DNA from: Verrucomicrobiota bacterium
GTDB lineage: Bacteria > Verrucomicrobiota > Verrucomicrobiia > Limisphaerales > J093
Direction of reading: 5' to 3'
Assembly (NCBI GenBank): GCA_027493615.1
Contig: JAOSKK010000035.1
Location: forward strand, 248,001-312,000
Length of the DNA: 64,000 nt
The notes beneath the pieces are model-generated. The model saw nothing but the letters and a program-made list of their open reading frames with translations, was not told the origin of the DNA and ran no database searches. Each line of letters begins with the position of its first letter. The stretch's first letter is position 1. Both the position numbers and the translations under genes were made by a program. Below, in pieces: positions 40,672 through 51,900 of this stretch.

Positions 40672-40897
40672 GACGGGCGTGTGGCCCGATTACGGCACAG
40701 CCCGTGCTAGTTCTTGACCGTGAACGTGGGTCGGACGACAAGTGGGCCAGACACCGCTCCCTGCATGAAGGCCGCCTGTGAAGTGCCAGGTCAGGACGCG
40801 GCACCCGCCGCCTGGGGAGTGCCGCTCTGGACTCCGCGGCCGTGCCCTGGGGCCGTGAGCCCTCGGGGTGCAGGCGGGACGCCCGCACCACAGGGGC
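40672..40897. other. Intergenic stretch ending in repeats
   Basis: No gene seen in about 225 bases. The right part (40838-40893) matches the R2-containing insert of tcdA in reverse, and leads directly into a heptamer array. Confidence 0.5.
40870..40893 (-). repeat. R2 repeat copy (reverse)
   Basis: GCAGGCGGGACGCCCGCACC then ACAG is the reverse complement of the R2 copy at 18022-18045 with no mismatch in the core. Confidence 0.75.
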
Positions 40898-41874
40898 ATG
40901 GGACGAAGGGGGAGGGGCAACGCCCGACGTTCAACGTTCAACGTTCAACCTTCAACGTTCAACGTTCAGCGAACAACGGTCGAAGCTCAAAGCCCAAAGC
41001 TCAAAGCGCAAGGGAAGTTCCAGGATTCCAGCGGGCAAATCCGACCCAACGTTGGCCGGCCTGCGAGGCGGGGCGCGGGAGCGTTCACCCTGATCGAGTT
41101 GCTGGTGGTGATGGCGATCATCGGCATCCTGGCCAGCATGATGTTGCCAAGCCTCAGCGGGGCCAAGGAACAGGCGCATCAGATCAACTGCGTCAGCAAC
41201 CTCCGTCAACTGGGCGTGGGACTGCAGTTGTATCGGGACGACCACGACTTCCGGTTCCCGCCCAAAACGGTGCTCGAGACGCATCCGACGTCACCGAACA
41301 CCTGGGTGTCGAAAGACCTCCAGTTTGGCTTGGGCGGTCGCGATCCGGTCTTCCCGCTGTCCACGTGGTCCGCCCTGGCGGCGTCCCGGCCGCTCAACCC
41401 CTACGTGGCGCCGTCGCCCGTGTACCGCTGCATGCGGGACCGCGGACAAACCGCCCTGGGCATTGTGCCCTCGAACTACGAGGCCCTCGGCAGCAGCTAC
41501 CACTACAACGCCGGTAGCCTCACGGTGCCGCAAGGGGCGGTTTCCGCCAACGCCCCGTCGACGCCGCGGAGGGACTGGCCGGTCAGACGGAAGCCTGGGT
41601 GTCGGAACCGGTCCGGTACATCCTGATGCACGAGCCGCCCGCCCGCCTGTATGCGCGACCTTCCGACGGCACGATCTTCTGGTATCAATGGCACCGGTAC
41701 GCGGGCCGGAACGAGTTCCAGGACCCCCGCATCGCCCCCGGCAAATTCGTCTCGCCGATCCTGTTTGTGGACGGCCATGCCGCAGTCCACGACTTCAGCC
41801 GCGCGCTCCGGCTGGACCCTTACTACCCCTATGAACCGACCAAGGACTGGGTCTGGTACGAGCCGATGCGCTGA
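40898..41874 (+). CDS. Prepilin-like (type II secretion/pseudopilin-type) protein with repeat-coded leader (frame change)
   Basis: Contains the class III prepilin signal GAFTLIELLVVMAIIGILAS with the conserved Glu at +5, cleaved by prepilin peptidase. A verrucomicrobial-type pilin body follows: KEQAHQINCVSNLRQLGVGL, VYRCMRDRG, SSYHYNAGSL and, after a frame change near 41580, FWYQWHRYAGRNEF and SPILFVDGHAAVHDF. The Asp-Gly-His end is usual for these solo pseudopilins. In this frame the leader before the cleavage site is ~65 residues, coded by a heptamer array, from ATG 40898; a shorter non-ATG start closer to the signal is possible. No pilus assembly genes are nearby. Confidence 0.78.
40926..41030. 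repeat. Heptanucleotide composite array
   Basis: Five to seven ACGTTCA-type units (40926-40970), then AGCTCAA/AGCCCAA units (40984-41010), then GGAAGTTCCAGGATTCCAG. The second half and tail are the reverse complement of 17684-17738; the first half resembles 30334-30385. It encodes the leader of the prepilin-like protein. Confidence 0.8.
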
Positions 41875-41887
41875 CGCCCGGGCGAAC

Positions 41888-41914
41888 TTGTGGTGCGGGC
41901 TTCCAGCCTGCGCC
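41888..41914 (+). repeat. R2 repeat copy
   Basis: TTGTGGTGCGGGCTTCCAGC then CTGCGCC: an R2 variant with TTCCAG in place of GTCCCG, in the gap after the prepilin-like gene. Confidence 0.65.
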
Positions 41915-41981
41915 CCGGTGGAGCGAGGCGGTTGGCCACAGGAAAGTCGCAGACGATGTCGGGGATCGTGTTGGATTTGCC

Positions 41982-42627
41982 ATGACTGAGAACCCGCTCA
42001 TTCGCCAGGTCGACCTGCGCACCGCCACCGCGTTCGCCCGAAGCCTCGTGGCCGTTCTGCAATCCACGGTCGGCGGTGCCCAACTGCTGCCGGTGCTGCG
42101 TGCGGGCGTTCATGCCCATTGCCCCCAATGCCAGCTTCGGTTGTTCGGCGAGGATGTGCTGGCGCTGGCCGGCAGCGAATCCCCGATCCGCAAGTGAGCG
42201 CGAAGCTGCATCGGCTCGCCCAGGGTTCTGCGGACGCCAGGGATGCGAGGCCTTGTTTTACGAGTTTCAGTTCGATGCGGTCGAGTCGGTGGATTGGGAG
42301 AAGGTGCTCGCACAGATCGAGGCGAGCGGTGGTCCACAGGCGACGGAGACCGCGGTGGCGGAGCAGGAATTGGCGGCGCGCAAGGCCGCGGCGAAGCGGC
42401 GCACACGGTTCCGCGTCGCGGTCGGCGTTGCGCTCGTGGTGCTCTTGCTTGCCGTACGGCATGTCATGACCGGCGGCACGATTCCGTTCGTGCGCGAGGC
42501 CCAGCATTTCACCGCGGACCCAGCCACCGTGCCGCGGCTTGGGGACCCCAACACGGTCATCGACGGAGCGACAACGGGGGCCACGGGTCGGGTCTTCCGC
42601 GCGGCGCCTGAGCCCGGGTCGCGTTGA
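41982..42627 (+). CDS. Zinc-ribbon, single-pass membrane protein of unknown function (frame change)
   Basis: About 215 residues when joined across a frame change near 42195-42225. The first part has HCPQCQLRLFG, the second GFCGRQGCEALFYEFQF; together the cysteines make a plausible zinc ribbon. A helical stretch (WEKVLAQIEASGG, ELAARKAAAKRRTR) leads into one membrane helix (VAVGVALVVLLLAVRH) and a short outer tail with TVPRLGDPNTVIDGATTG. I do not recognise the family. Zinc ribbon inside and short tail outside is the likely topology. It follows the prepilin-like gene by 107 bp. Confidence 0.6.
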
Positions 42628-42717
42628 ACTTGGGGTGGTACCCCGCCAGAGACCATTGGCCCGGCGAGGACCTTCTGAGGACGCCCTGCAACATCGGATG
42701 GAACGAGCCGCTTCTCA

Positions 42718-43042
42718 TGACCGTTTCACGATCGATTGACTGCCGCACAATGTGGTTGTGTGGGTGTCCCGGCCTGATCGGCCTTCTGCTCCTGCCCGGC
42801 CTCTTCGCCGCCGACTTTCCTTCCGTGCGTCCTGTGGCGCTGGCGGCCAACCCGCCGTTGGCCGTCCTGGCCCCGGCCACGCAGGACGCCATCCCCTCGA
42901 CACCAGCCCGCAACCGCTATCGCGAGGCTGTCCGTGCCTGCCTCGACAACCTCCTCACCCACGGCACGGATCGCTACGGCCCCGTCGCGACGCCCATGCT
43001 CATGAGCATCCTCGACGTCCGGGCCAACGAATCGCCCGCGTG
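42718..43042 (+). pseudogene. N-terminal fragment of a secreted protein, cut off at 43.04 kb
   Basis: A good export signal (IGLLLLPGLFAADF) and about 80 residues of mature sequence (NRYREAVRACLDNLLTHGTD, RYGPVATPMLMSILDVRANE) look like the start of a longer exported protein. The homologous-looking part stops abruptly at ESP near 43030, where the convergent LVIVD gene ends (43043). The open frame continues to 43367 but that part is only antisense to the LVIVD gene. I read it as the remnant of a gene lost by rearrangement. I cannot name the family with confidence. Confidence 0.5.
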
Positions 43043-45226
43043 TCACTGCGGCGTGACCAGCCGGAAGATCCCGCGCCCCCGTCCATCGGCAGCGTCACCC
43101 GCCGCTCGCCCGCGGCAACTCCGACATCTTCCCAAGCCGTGTCGCCAGCCTGCGTGGCCCGCTGCAACCGCAGATTCGCGGGCCCTCCCACCGCAAGGTC
43201 ACCCCCTCCGCGCTCGCTGTGATGGAATGGAATACGGGGGAGCAGTTCGAGAACGACCAAGCCCCAACGATCTGCCGGCACCAAGGCCCGCCCTTCCACC
43301 AACGCCACGTCCAGGGAGGCGAACGAAGAGTAGCCACCCACGCGGCGCGGGCGCATGGGGTCGGTGATGTCAACGAGCCAGAGGCCGGCGCCGCCATCCA
43401 CCCCGCCCGTGTTGGCCACCAACGCATAATCGCCCGCGACGGCAATGCGAGCCGGAAGGCCGTTCACCGGCAGACGGCCCACGCGTCGTGGGTTCGTCGG
43501 ATCGCTGACCTCAAACACCTCCACTGCCTTGTTCCAACCGACGTACGCGTACGGTTCCTGCACGGCGAGGCAGATCCCGCCAGTCCGCTCCGGCTGATGC
43601 CGGCCCAGCCGAACCGGGGTACTTGGCGTCGCGACTTCCACGATGTCGAGCGTGTCCCCCACCAGGTACGCCCGTGTCCCCACGAGGGCCAGGTCGCTGA
43701 TCCAGGTCCCTTCCCCGTAACTGCCGATCCGCCGGGGTGCCGCCGGTTCCGTGACGTCCAGCACGACCATGCCGCGAGCGGGAACCGCGTCGGGCACGCC
43801 GGGCGGGTCGGGCGAGTCGAGCACGTACGCATAACCGCCCTGCACCGCCAGGCGCCAGACCGCTCCCAAATCCGGATACGACCCAATGCGCTCGGGGTTG
43901 GCGGGATTCGAAACATTCAGCACGACCACTCCCTCGCCGTTAACCCACTGGTTGCCGAGGTACGCGCCCCCGCTCGCCAGAAACGCGTGCCCGCCAGCCA
44001 CCGCCACGTGATTGACGCGGTAGGGCGACGTCGAGTAACCCCCGAGGCGCCCTGGCTCAGTCGGATTCGAGAGGTCGAGGATCTCGAAACCCGCGGTGCG
44101 GTCGATGACATAAGCCCGCGAATCGGCGACCCGCACCTGTTGGGTCCGACCCGTCGCGGGGTAGCCACCCACCTGTCGCAACACCGCGGGCTTGCCCGTC
44201 TCCAATGCCAACAGGCAGGAGTCGTCGTCCGCAACCCAGGCGACCGTCCCGCTCGCGGCCACGCCGAAGAAGCGCCCGTCGTAGCCGCCGATCCTCCGCG
44301 GATGGGCGGGATCGGCGATGTCGATGACCAGCAAGCCGTGGGAATCGTCGGCCACCAGCACGCGGCTCCCGGACAGGGCGATGCGATGACCCAGGTAATT
44401 CGTCACCTTGTACTCCCCCAACTTGCGGGGGCTGGCCGGATCCGATACGTCGAGCACCGCCAACCGCGCAACGTAATCAACCGGTGCGATCGTCACGCAG
44501 GCCAGCGGGCCCGATACCGCCACCGACTCGATGCTCGCGCCCTCTTCCTGGTAAAACCCCACCTCCCGAGGGTTCGTCGGGTCGCTCAGATCCAGCACCC
44601 GCAGACCTGCGGAATAGGCCGGGGGCGTAACCGAATCCGCCGGACACCGTCAGGGGCGTGCTGATCGCCGGGTGGCCGCCCACCCGTCGTGGGTTGGCTG
44701 GATCCGAGATGTCCAACACGGTCAATCCCTCGCCCGGCTCAGCCGGGAAGACATAGTCGCGGGTGACATCCGTCACGTACGCGTAATCACCCGCCACCGC
44801 TACGCCGTTGACGTCGCCTGCCATCGGGTAGGTGGCGATCTCGTGCGGGCTCGAAGGATCGGCCATATCGACGATGACCAGGCCCTTCCCGCGAGCTCCG
44901 GGCGGCCCGCTGTGCTGCCTCCCATCGGCAACGAACAGGTATCGCCCTTGGACCGCCACTTCCGCATAGCCGTAGTCCGCCAACCGTCCCACCTTCCGCG
45001 GATGGCGCGGGTCGGCGATGTCAACAATCTCCAGGCCGTCCCAGCCGGTGGCGACATAGGCGTAGCGATCCGCCACGGTGACGGCCAGGGCCACACCGTC
45101 CCAGGCTTCCTCGACGGCCGGCCACTGACCGACGAGCACGGGATCCACGTCTTGAGCCAGCAACTGGAACAGTCCAATACAGCCCACCAGCAGGCTCCGC
45201 TTCGGGAACACCACGACGTTACTCAT
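43043..45226 (-). CDS. Secreted LVIVD-repeat beta-propeller protein (frame changes)
   Basis: About 725 residues of LVIVD repeats, each with a variable loop then LxIVDISDPxxPRxVG: GLEIVDIADPRHPRKVGRL, GLTVLDISDPANPRRVGGH, LAVLDVSDPASPRKLGEY, GLLVIDIADPAHPRRIGGY, GFEILDLSNPTEPGRLGGY, GVVVLNVSNPANPERIGSY, LWLVDITDPMRPRRVGGY. At least a dozen copies are visible, forming one or two propellers. N-terminal hydrophobic signal (LLVGCIGLFQLLAQ). Frame changes near 44620 and near 43070; the last one restores the end IFRLVTPQ. ATG 45226 is preferred to ATG 45253. Probably cell-surface; no enzymatic motif. Confidence 0.82.
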
Positions 45227-45451
45227 GAGAGGATTGGTTGAAGGTGGCATCACGACACGACCTCAGACCCCCCATTCTGCTTAGCACAACCCATGCCGAC
45301 GACCGCCATGAAGGCGAGTCGGCAGGCGCCGTGGACCTCCTTCCTCTCAGTTGAAGGTGGACGCTCCCGTCACGCCCAGGCACACTGCCGGCCGAATCGA
45401 AATGCCCCGCTGCGCTGCCCCGCAAACCACGGCCCTGCCATCCCCGCAACC

Positions 45452-47620
45452 ATGACCACCCCGCAGGCCCTCACTCAACTCGTCGCCTGGACCGCGCTGG
45501 CCGTCTCGACCCTGGCCGCCACCCCCGACCTGATCATCGCCGATTTCGAAGGCGAGACTTACGGCGACTGGACCGTCACCGGCGAGGCCTTCGGACCCGG
45601 CCCCGCCCGCGGCACGCTCCCGGGTCAGATGCACGTGGACGGCTTCCAGGGCCGGGGCCTGGTGAACTCGTTCTACCGCGGCGACACCACGACCGGCACG
45701 CTCACTTCACCCCCCTTCACCCTCCAACGGCGGTTCATCACCTTCCTCATCGGGGGCGGCAAGGACGCGGAACGCACCTGCATGAACCTGCTCATCGACG
45801 GCCAGATCGTGCGCACCGCAACCGGCCCGAACGACCGGCCCGGCGGCTCCGAAACCCTGGCGCGCGAATCGTGGGACGTAAGCGAATTCGCCGGGAAGAC
45901 CGCCGTGCTGCAAATCGTGGACCAGGCCACCGGCGGCTGGGGCCACATCAACGTCGATCACATCGTCCAGACCGACCGCAAACCGCCCGGCCTGCTCACG
46001 AACGCCCGGCGTACCTTCACCATCGCGCATCGTTACCTTCACTTCCCCGTCAAGAACGGCGCCCCAAACGCGTCGTCACCACCTTCGTCGACGGCCGGGT
46101 CGTCGTGCGCAACGACGTCGAACTGGCCCCTGCCGAACCTGATTGGTGGGCCTTCATGGACGTCAGCGCCTGGCGCGGTCAGACGCTCACCCTCGAGGTC
46201 GACAAGCTGCCCGAGGACTCGACCGCCCTGAGTGCCATCGAAAACAGCGACACCATCAAAGGCGGGGAAGACCTCTACCGCGAACCCCTGCGCGGTCAGT
46301 TCCACTTCTCGGCCCGGCGCGGCTGGAACAACGACCCGAACGGGCTGGCCTTCTTCAACGGGGAGTATCATCTCTTCTTCCAGCACAACCCTTACGGCTG
46401 GGGCTGGGGCAACATGCACTGGGGCCACGCGGTCAGCCGCGACCTGGTCCACTGGCGCGAGCTGGGTGACGTCCTCCTTCCCGACGAGCTGGGTCCGATG
46501 TTCAGCGGCAGCGCCGTCGTGGACTGGCAGAACACCAGCGGCCTCGGCCAGCCGGGTCAGCCGCCGCTGGTGCTCATCTACACGGCCGCCGGCAATCCCA
46601 CCGTCCAGTGCATCGCCTCCAGCACCGACGGCCGCACCTTCACCAAGTACCCCGGCAACCCGGTGCTCGGACAGATCACCGGCGGCAATCGCGATCCGAA
46701 GGTGATCTGGCACGCCCCCACCCGGCGCTGGGTGATGGTCCTCTACGTCACTCTCCCTCAGGACAAACACACCGTGCACTTCTTCACCTCGCCCAACCTG
46801 CGGGACTGGACGCTGGCCAGCATCACCGAGGGCATCCCCGGCAGCAACTACCTGTACGAATGCCCGGACTTCTTCGAACTGCCGGTCGATGGCAACGCTG
46901 CCCACACGAAGTGGGTCTTGTCCGCCGCCAACAGCGAGTATGCCATCGGCACTTTCGACGGCACCACCTTCCGACCCGAACACAACCGGCTCCCCGGCCA
47001 TCGCGGTCGCGGCTTCTACGCCGCCCAGACCTACAGCGACATCCCACCGGCGGACGGGCGACGGATCCTCATCGGCTGGTTCCAAACCGAGACCCGCGGC
47101 ATGCCTTTCAACCAGTCGATGACCATTCCGCTCGAGCTCCAGCTCACCGCCACCGGCGAGGGCCCGCGGCTCACCTTCACGCCGGTCCGGGAACTCGATG
47201 GCTTGCGGACGCGAAGCCGTGTGTTCGCGTCGCAGACGCTGACTCCTGGCACCCCCAACCCACTGGCCGGAGTGCAGGCCGAGCTGGTGGAATTACGGGC
47301 CGAGTTTGAGCCGGGCGAGGCCCGCGAAATCCCTCTTCACCGTGCGCGGTGCGACCATTGCCTACGACACAGCGAGCCAGGAGTTGGTGGTGAACCAGCA
47401 TCGCGCCCCGGCTCCGCTCCGCGCCGGCCGTCAAGGCCTCACGATCTACTGCGACCGGACCGGGCTCCAGGTGTTCGCCAGCGATGGGCTCACTTACGTG
47501 CCCATGCCGTTCCTCGTGCCTGCGGACGACCGGGCCTTGGGCGTCGAGGTCCGCGGCGGCCCGGCCCGGCTCACCTCCTTGCAGATCCACGAGTTGCGCT
47601 CCGCCTGGTTCAACAACTGA
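45452..47620 (+). CDS. Secreted GH32 fructan hydrolase, levanase-like (frame changes)
   Basis: About 723 residues. Signal peptide, then an N-terminal beta-sandwich of ~250 residues (IADFEGETYGDWTVTGEAFG, GTLTSPPF, GHINVDHIV) as in bacterial levanases, then the five-bladed GH32 domain: GWNNDPNGLAFFNGEYHLFF with the nucleophile Asp (~residue 291), GNRDPKVIWH with the transition-state Asp, and NYLYECPDFFEL with the acid/base Glu (~469). The C-terminal beta domain ends LQIHELRSAWFNN. Frame changes near 46065 and 47330. Releases fructose from levan, inulin or sucrose. It is divergent from the LVIVD gene. Confidence 0.9.
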
Positions 47621-48012
47621 CCCATGAGCCGAACCCGGTGGAAAACGCTGTCCGGCACACAGGATGTCTGACAGGCAGCATGTGCCCTGGAGGGCTGGCG
47701 TTGACCGATGAACAGGCGAGACACAATCCCGAGCGACCCGGAGATACCGGGCGGCAGACCTTTGTTTGCTCGTGAGTTGGCCGAGGTCGAGGCCGTGACC
47801 GCGTGAGTCTCACCCAGAGACACTCCGGCCCAAGGAGGTGTAAGGAACCTGACCGATCGGGAATGGAGTCGCCGGGCAGTCCGGTGATGTCCATCCCCGG
47901 GATCCGATCGCTGTCCGGTCCGCTCGCGCGAAGCCCCGCGAGCCTGGCAGAGTCTCGTCACCTCGACTCCTACAGACCAAGTCATTCGCCAGTTCCATAG
48001 ACTCCATTCCAA
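47621..48012. other. Non-coding stretch with a degenerate R1 arm
   Basis: About 390 bases without a convincing gene in any frame. A weak R1-like arm (GTCTCGTCACCTCGACTCCT, from 47952) is seen. No terminator hairpin is obvious after the GH32 gene. Confidence 0.5.
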
Positions 48013-48389
48013 TCACCGCCGTGCCCACCGCTGGCGGCCAGCCAGGGCAGCACCATCCTCCCGAAAGCGTTGCCGAAAGGTCTCGATCGTGCCCCGTGGC
48101 AGATAGAAACGGCTGACCGCGGTACCGGCTTCACCGGGGCCGATGTGGCCGAAGCTCGGTGCCGCGTGGATGCAGCACCGGTCCACGTTGTCGAACAGGA
48201 ACGCAATCTCGTCCGCCGTCGCTGCCAAGGACGCGCCCGATGGTTCGCTGAGCGTGATGATCCACGAACCGTCGGTGCGGTCGGGGCTCGTGGCGCGAAA
48301 CCCTCGCACCAACTCCACGCGCACGAAACCACACCCTGGGCATCGGGCCCCTGCCACTCGACCCTGGCCTCCGGGAAGTTCACCAGCAT
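48013..48389 (-). CDS. Hypothetical protein, ~125 residues (frame change near 48320)
   Basis: Two frames join into a protein starting MLVNFPEARVEWQGPDAQG and continuing RVELVRGF, GSWIITLSEPSGASLAATAD, EIAFLFDNVDRCCIHAAPSF and SRFYLPRGTIETFRQRFRED. It has the composition of a small cytosolic alpha/beta protein, with no signal peptide or membrane segment. I do not recognise the family. An R2 repeat lies 47 bp upstream of the ATG at 48389. Confidence 0.5.
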
Positions 48390-48435
48390 GGCTTCGCGAC
48401 AGCCGATCGTCTCGGACGTTGAGGTACCCGGCCAA

Positions 48436-48460
48436 CCTGTGGTGCGGGCTGCCAGCCTGC
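48436..48460 (+). repeat. R2 repeat copy
   Basis: CCTGTGGTGCGGGCTGCCAG then CCTGC, an R2 variant in the gap upstream of the minus-strand hypothetical gene. Confidence 0.65.
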
Positions 48461-48904
48461 ACCCACCCTCCGATCGCCGGTCCGCCCGTCCCGGACCCGC
48501 TCGCCCACGGCCTACACCAACGCGGTCAGACTGTGCAGCGCCGACTTCGCCGGCGGTGTCGCCCATGGACGCGAAGTCGATGCAGCCACCGAGTTCCACG
48601 GCCAATTGGTATTCCTGCGCCTTGACCAGGCGCACGAGCCTGGTCAGGGCCTCGGGGGCCGCCCCGTTGATCTGATCCACAGGTTCCCCGGCTCCGACCA
48701 TACAGTGCCCTGGTCCCGACACCTCAGGGGCGGTGACCGGATGTCCTGCGAGGGGTCCACCACCGGGAGGTTGGGGGGAATCGTGATGCGCCGTGCCGCC
48801 GCCCAGTTCGCAAGCGGACGCCCCGGGGGTTGCCGGTGTCGCGGTTTCTCCTCCCCTGCCACCTCGCCCCTCGGCGCCGCCGCCGAAGCGCGCAACCCGT
48901 TCAG
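48461..48904 (-). other. Region with a possible gene remnant
   Basis: On the minus strand near 48545-48700 one frame reads LTRLVRLVKAQEYQLAVELG then CIDFASMGD, which looks like real protein, but it has no clear start or end and runs into unlikely sequence. Could be a decayed small gene or a fragment with frame errors. Confidence 0.3.
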
Positions 48905-48972
48905 TGAGCGACGGGCGACCCAGGCCGTGAAGGCCAAATGTCAAATGTCAATGTTTGACCCCATTGGCGCTT
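48905..48972 (+). repeat. R4 repeat, left flank of the giant propeller gene
   Basis: A 68-base unit starting TGAGCGACGGGCGACCCAGG and ending TTTGACCCCATTGGCGCTT. It differs at one base from 54675-54742, in the same orientation. Confidence 0.9.
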
Positions 48973-48981
48973 CGAAGGTCC

Positions 48982-51900
48982 CTACGGAGACACCGCCCGA
49001 TAGAAGCGGTGGGGCTCGGTGGCGCTGCGCTGGTCCACGAAGCGCCTCGCTTCGGTGAGGTTCGTGAAGGTGACCAGCCGCGTCCAAGTCCGTAGATCGT
49101 CCGATGCTTCGATGCCGTACGTGAGCCCGCGATCGGTTTGCAGGGTCAGCACAAATCGCCCATCCACAAACCCCACCGCCGGTCCGAGCGACGCCCACGC
49201 GCCCGAACGCCAGCGGGCGAATTGCCGGATCGTACGGTCGCCGTCGGCTTCCAGGAACGTGCCGCCGACAAAGAGCTCGTCGCCGCGAGTCGCCAGCGCG
49301 CGCACAACCGTGGCGCTGGTTCCGCTGCGCCGCTCGACTCCCGCCCCCAGCGCGCGCCATTGCGTGCCATCCCACCGTGCAACGCGGCCGGCGTCGGTGG
49401 CGCCCGCGCGGGTGAAGGTGCCTCCGACCCAGAGGCTCGTTCCATCGCTGGCCAGCGCGTAACCGTACGGCAAGAGCGGATCGGAAAGCCCTCCGCCCAC
49501 CTCGGACCACGCGGCACCGTCATACACCGCAATTCCCCGCGCCGCTCGGTTGTCCGCGAATTGGAAGTCGCCCGCGGCGTACAGGCGGCCTTGATGCCAC
49601 TGCAGGGCGCGCACCTGGCCCTGCGGCCCGACCGTCCCGACCCGACTCCACTGCTGGCCGTCCCACCGGGCCACCATGCCCAATGTCCGGTCCCCGTAAT
49701 CGAGCACGTTGGCGCCGCCTCCAAACAACTGCGTGCCGTCGCTGGCCAGGGCCTGAACTGTGGCGCCAACCCCGTCCCCAAAGACGTGCCACGCCTCGCC
49801 ATCCCAGCGAGCGATATTCTGAGCCGGAACCTCACCCGCGCTGCGGAAGCTGCCTCCGACCACGAGGGAATCCCCCCACACCATCAGCGCCATCACGTGA
49901 TCGTCCACCCCGCCGCCGACCGTCTCCCATCGCGAACCGCTCCAGCGCGCAAGGCGGCGGGCCGCCGCGCCATCCGCCTGCGTGAACTCGCCGCCGGCGT
50001 GCAACCGACCCTGGAAAACCGCCAAGGCGTTGACGGGGCCGTCCATTCCTTCACCCAACGGCGACCAGCGTTCACCGTCCCAACGCGCCACATGCCGGGC
50101 GGGTAGTCCGCCGGCGAGCTTGAAGGTTCCCCCCACGAACACGTTGGTCCCGTCCACCGCGATGGCCCGCACTTCCTCGTCAAAGGCATTCGAGTTGAAG
50201 GGATAGAACCACGCCTCGCTCTCGCGCGGCAGACCGGCGTTCGCGGTGTGACGCGCGTCGCGACGCGACATCGGCCAGGGCGAGTCAGCCGGAGGACTGT
50301 GACCGAGCAGGGCGTGCAGGTCATGCGGCGTGGTTTGCGCGAGGTAGATCGTGCCGTCATAGCCCAAGGCCGGCGTGGTGCCCCGCACGAAACTGCCAGC
50401 ATACGTGAAGCGCAGGGTTCCGTTGGCATTCAGTGCATACAGCGTCTGAGATTCATCCGTGAAATACGCCGTGCCATCCGCCGTCACCGCCGCGGTCGAG
50501 TAGATCGGGGCGGGCGTGGCATAGCTCCAGCGGAGGGCGCCGTTCGGGTCAATGGCCAGGAATCGGCCCCCGGTAGCGCCGGTTCCCGGCGTGCCAGTCT
50601 CCTGCCCGATCAGCAGCACGCCGTCAGAGCCGATGACCGGTTCATTCTCGAGAAAGGCGCCACCCGTTGCCACTTGCCAGCGCAAGGTCCCGTCGGGATT
50701 CACGGCGAGGAACCGGCCACTCGGCGTGCCAAAGTACAGGGCGCCATCCGCCTCAATCGCCGGCGAACCGGCGACGCGCTCGTTGATGAAGTACTCCCAT
50801 CGCATGCTGCCGTCCGGTCGCAGCGCGTAGAGTCGTCCGCTGAAAACCTCCGTGCCAGGAATCGGTTCGCCGAAACTGATCATGAAGACGGTCCCGTCCG
50901 CCCCGACCACCGGGGAGCTGTAGATCTCCCCGGCGGCCTCAAACCGCCAGCGCTCGATGCCGTCGGGACTGACGGCCAGCATCACGCCGTCGGCCGCGGC
51001 GCAGTAGATCGTGCCGTCAGCCGCCAGCGCGGGTGACGCATCCACCGCGTACGATGTGGAGAACCGCCAGCGCAACCCGCCGTCGGGGTGCAGGGCGTAG
51101 AGATGCCGGTCTCGTGCCCCGAAATACACCGTGCCCTCGCCACCCAACGCCGCCGCCGACCAAATCTCGTCGTCCGCGACGTAGTTCCACTCGAAAGCCC
51201 CGCGCGGGTCGATGCAGGTGAACCATCGCGATTGGGAGCCGTGATAGATCAGGCCGCCCCGCCCGATGGCGGGGGCGTGTCGCGACGGACTCGAACCGCG
51301 CGTGAGCCACCGCAACTGGGGCGGGGCCAGGACGGTAACCAACGCCGGCGGGCTCGCAGCAGTGCCGCGAAGATTGCGGACTTCCACGCGGTAACGTGCC
51401 GAATCGGCTGGCGTCGAGTTCGTCAACGTCAGTTCCGACCGTGTGGCCCCAGGCAGCGCCGCGCCGTCGCGGAACCATTGGTACTCGAGCGGCGGCACGC
51501 CGTGCGCGCGGACGCGCAGCGTGACGGTCATCCCATTCGTGACAGTGACACTCGGCGGCGATTCGCTAATCACGGGCGGAGCGGCCGGGTCCACCACCCA
51601 GATGGGCACCTCTGCGGAACGGGCGCTCGCCCCCGCAACGTCCGTGGCGCGCGCGCGGAGGACGAGCTCACCAACGCGGTCGGCTGCCCAACCCAGTTGG
51701 TACGGCGGACCGGCGGTCGCCACCCCCAACACCGTCGTGCCGCCCAGGAATTCCACCTGGGTTACGGCGCCGTTCGCACTGCTCGCCTCGGCGGACAGCG
51801 GCACCACGTCGCCCAGGAGAAAGTCGGTGTCGGATACAGGTTGAACCAGCCTTACCGCCGGGCGCGCCTGACCCTGTCCGGTCCGGGTTGGATGGCGATG

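Noticed and set aside
27303..41030. Possible CRISPR arrays at the heptamer repeats
   Set aside because: Units are 7 bases and contiguous with no spacers; no cas genes in the window.
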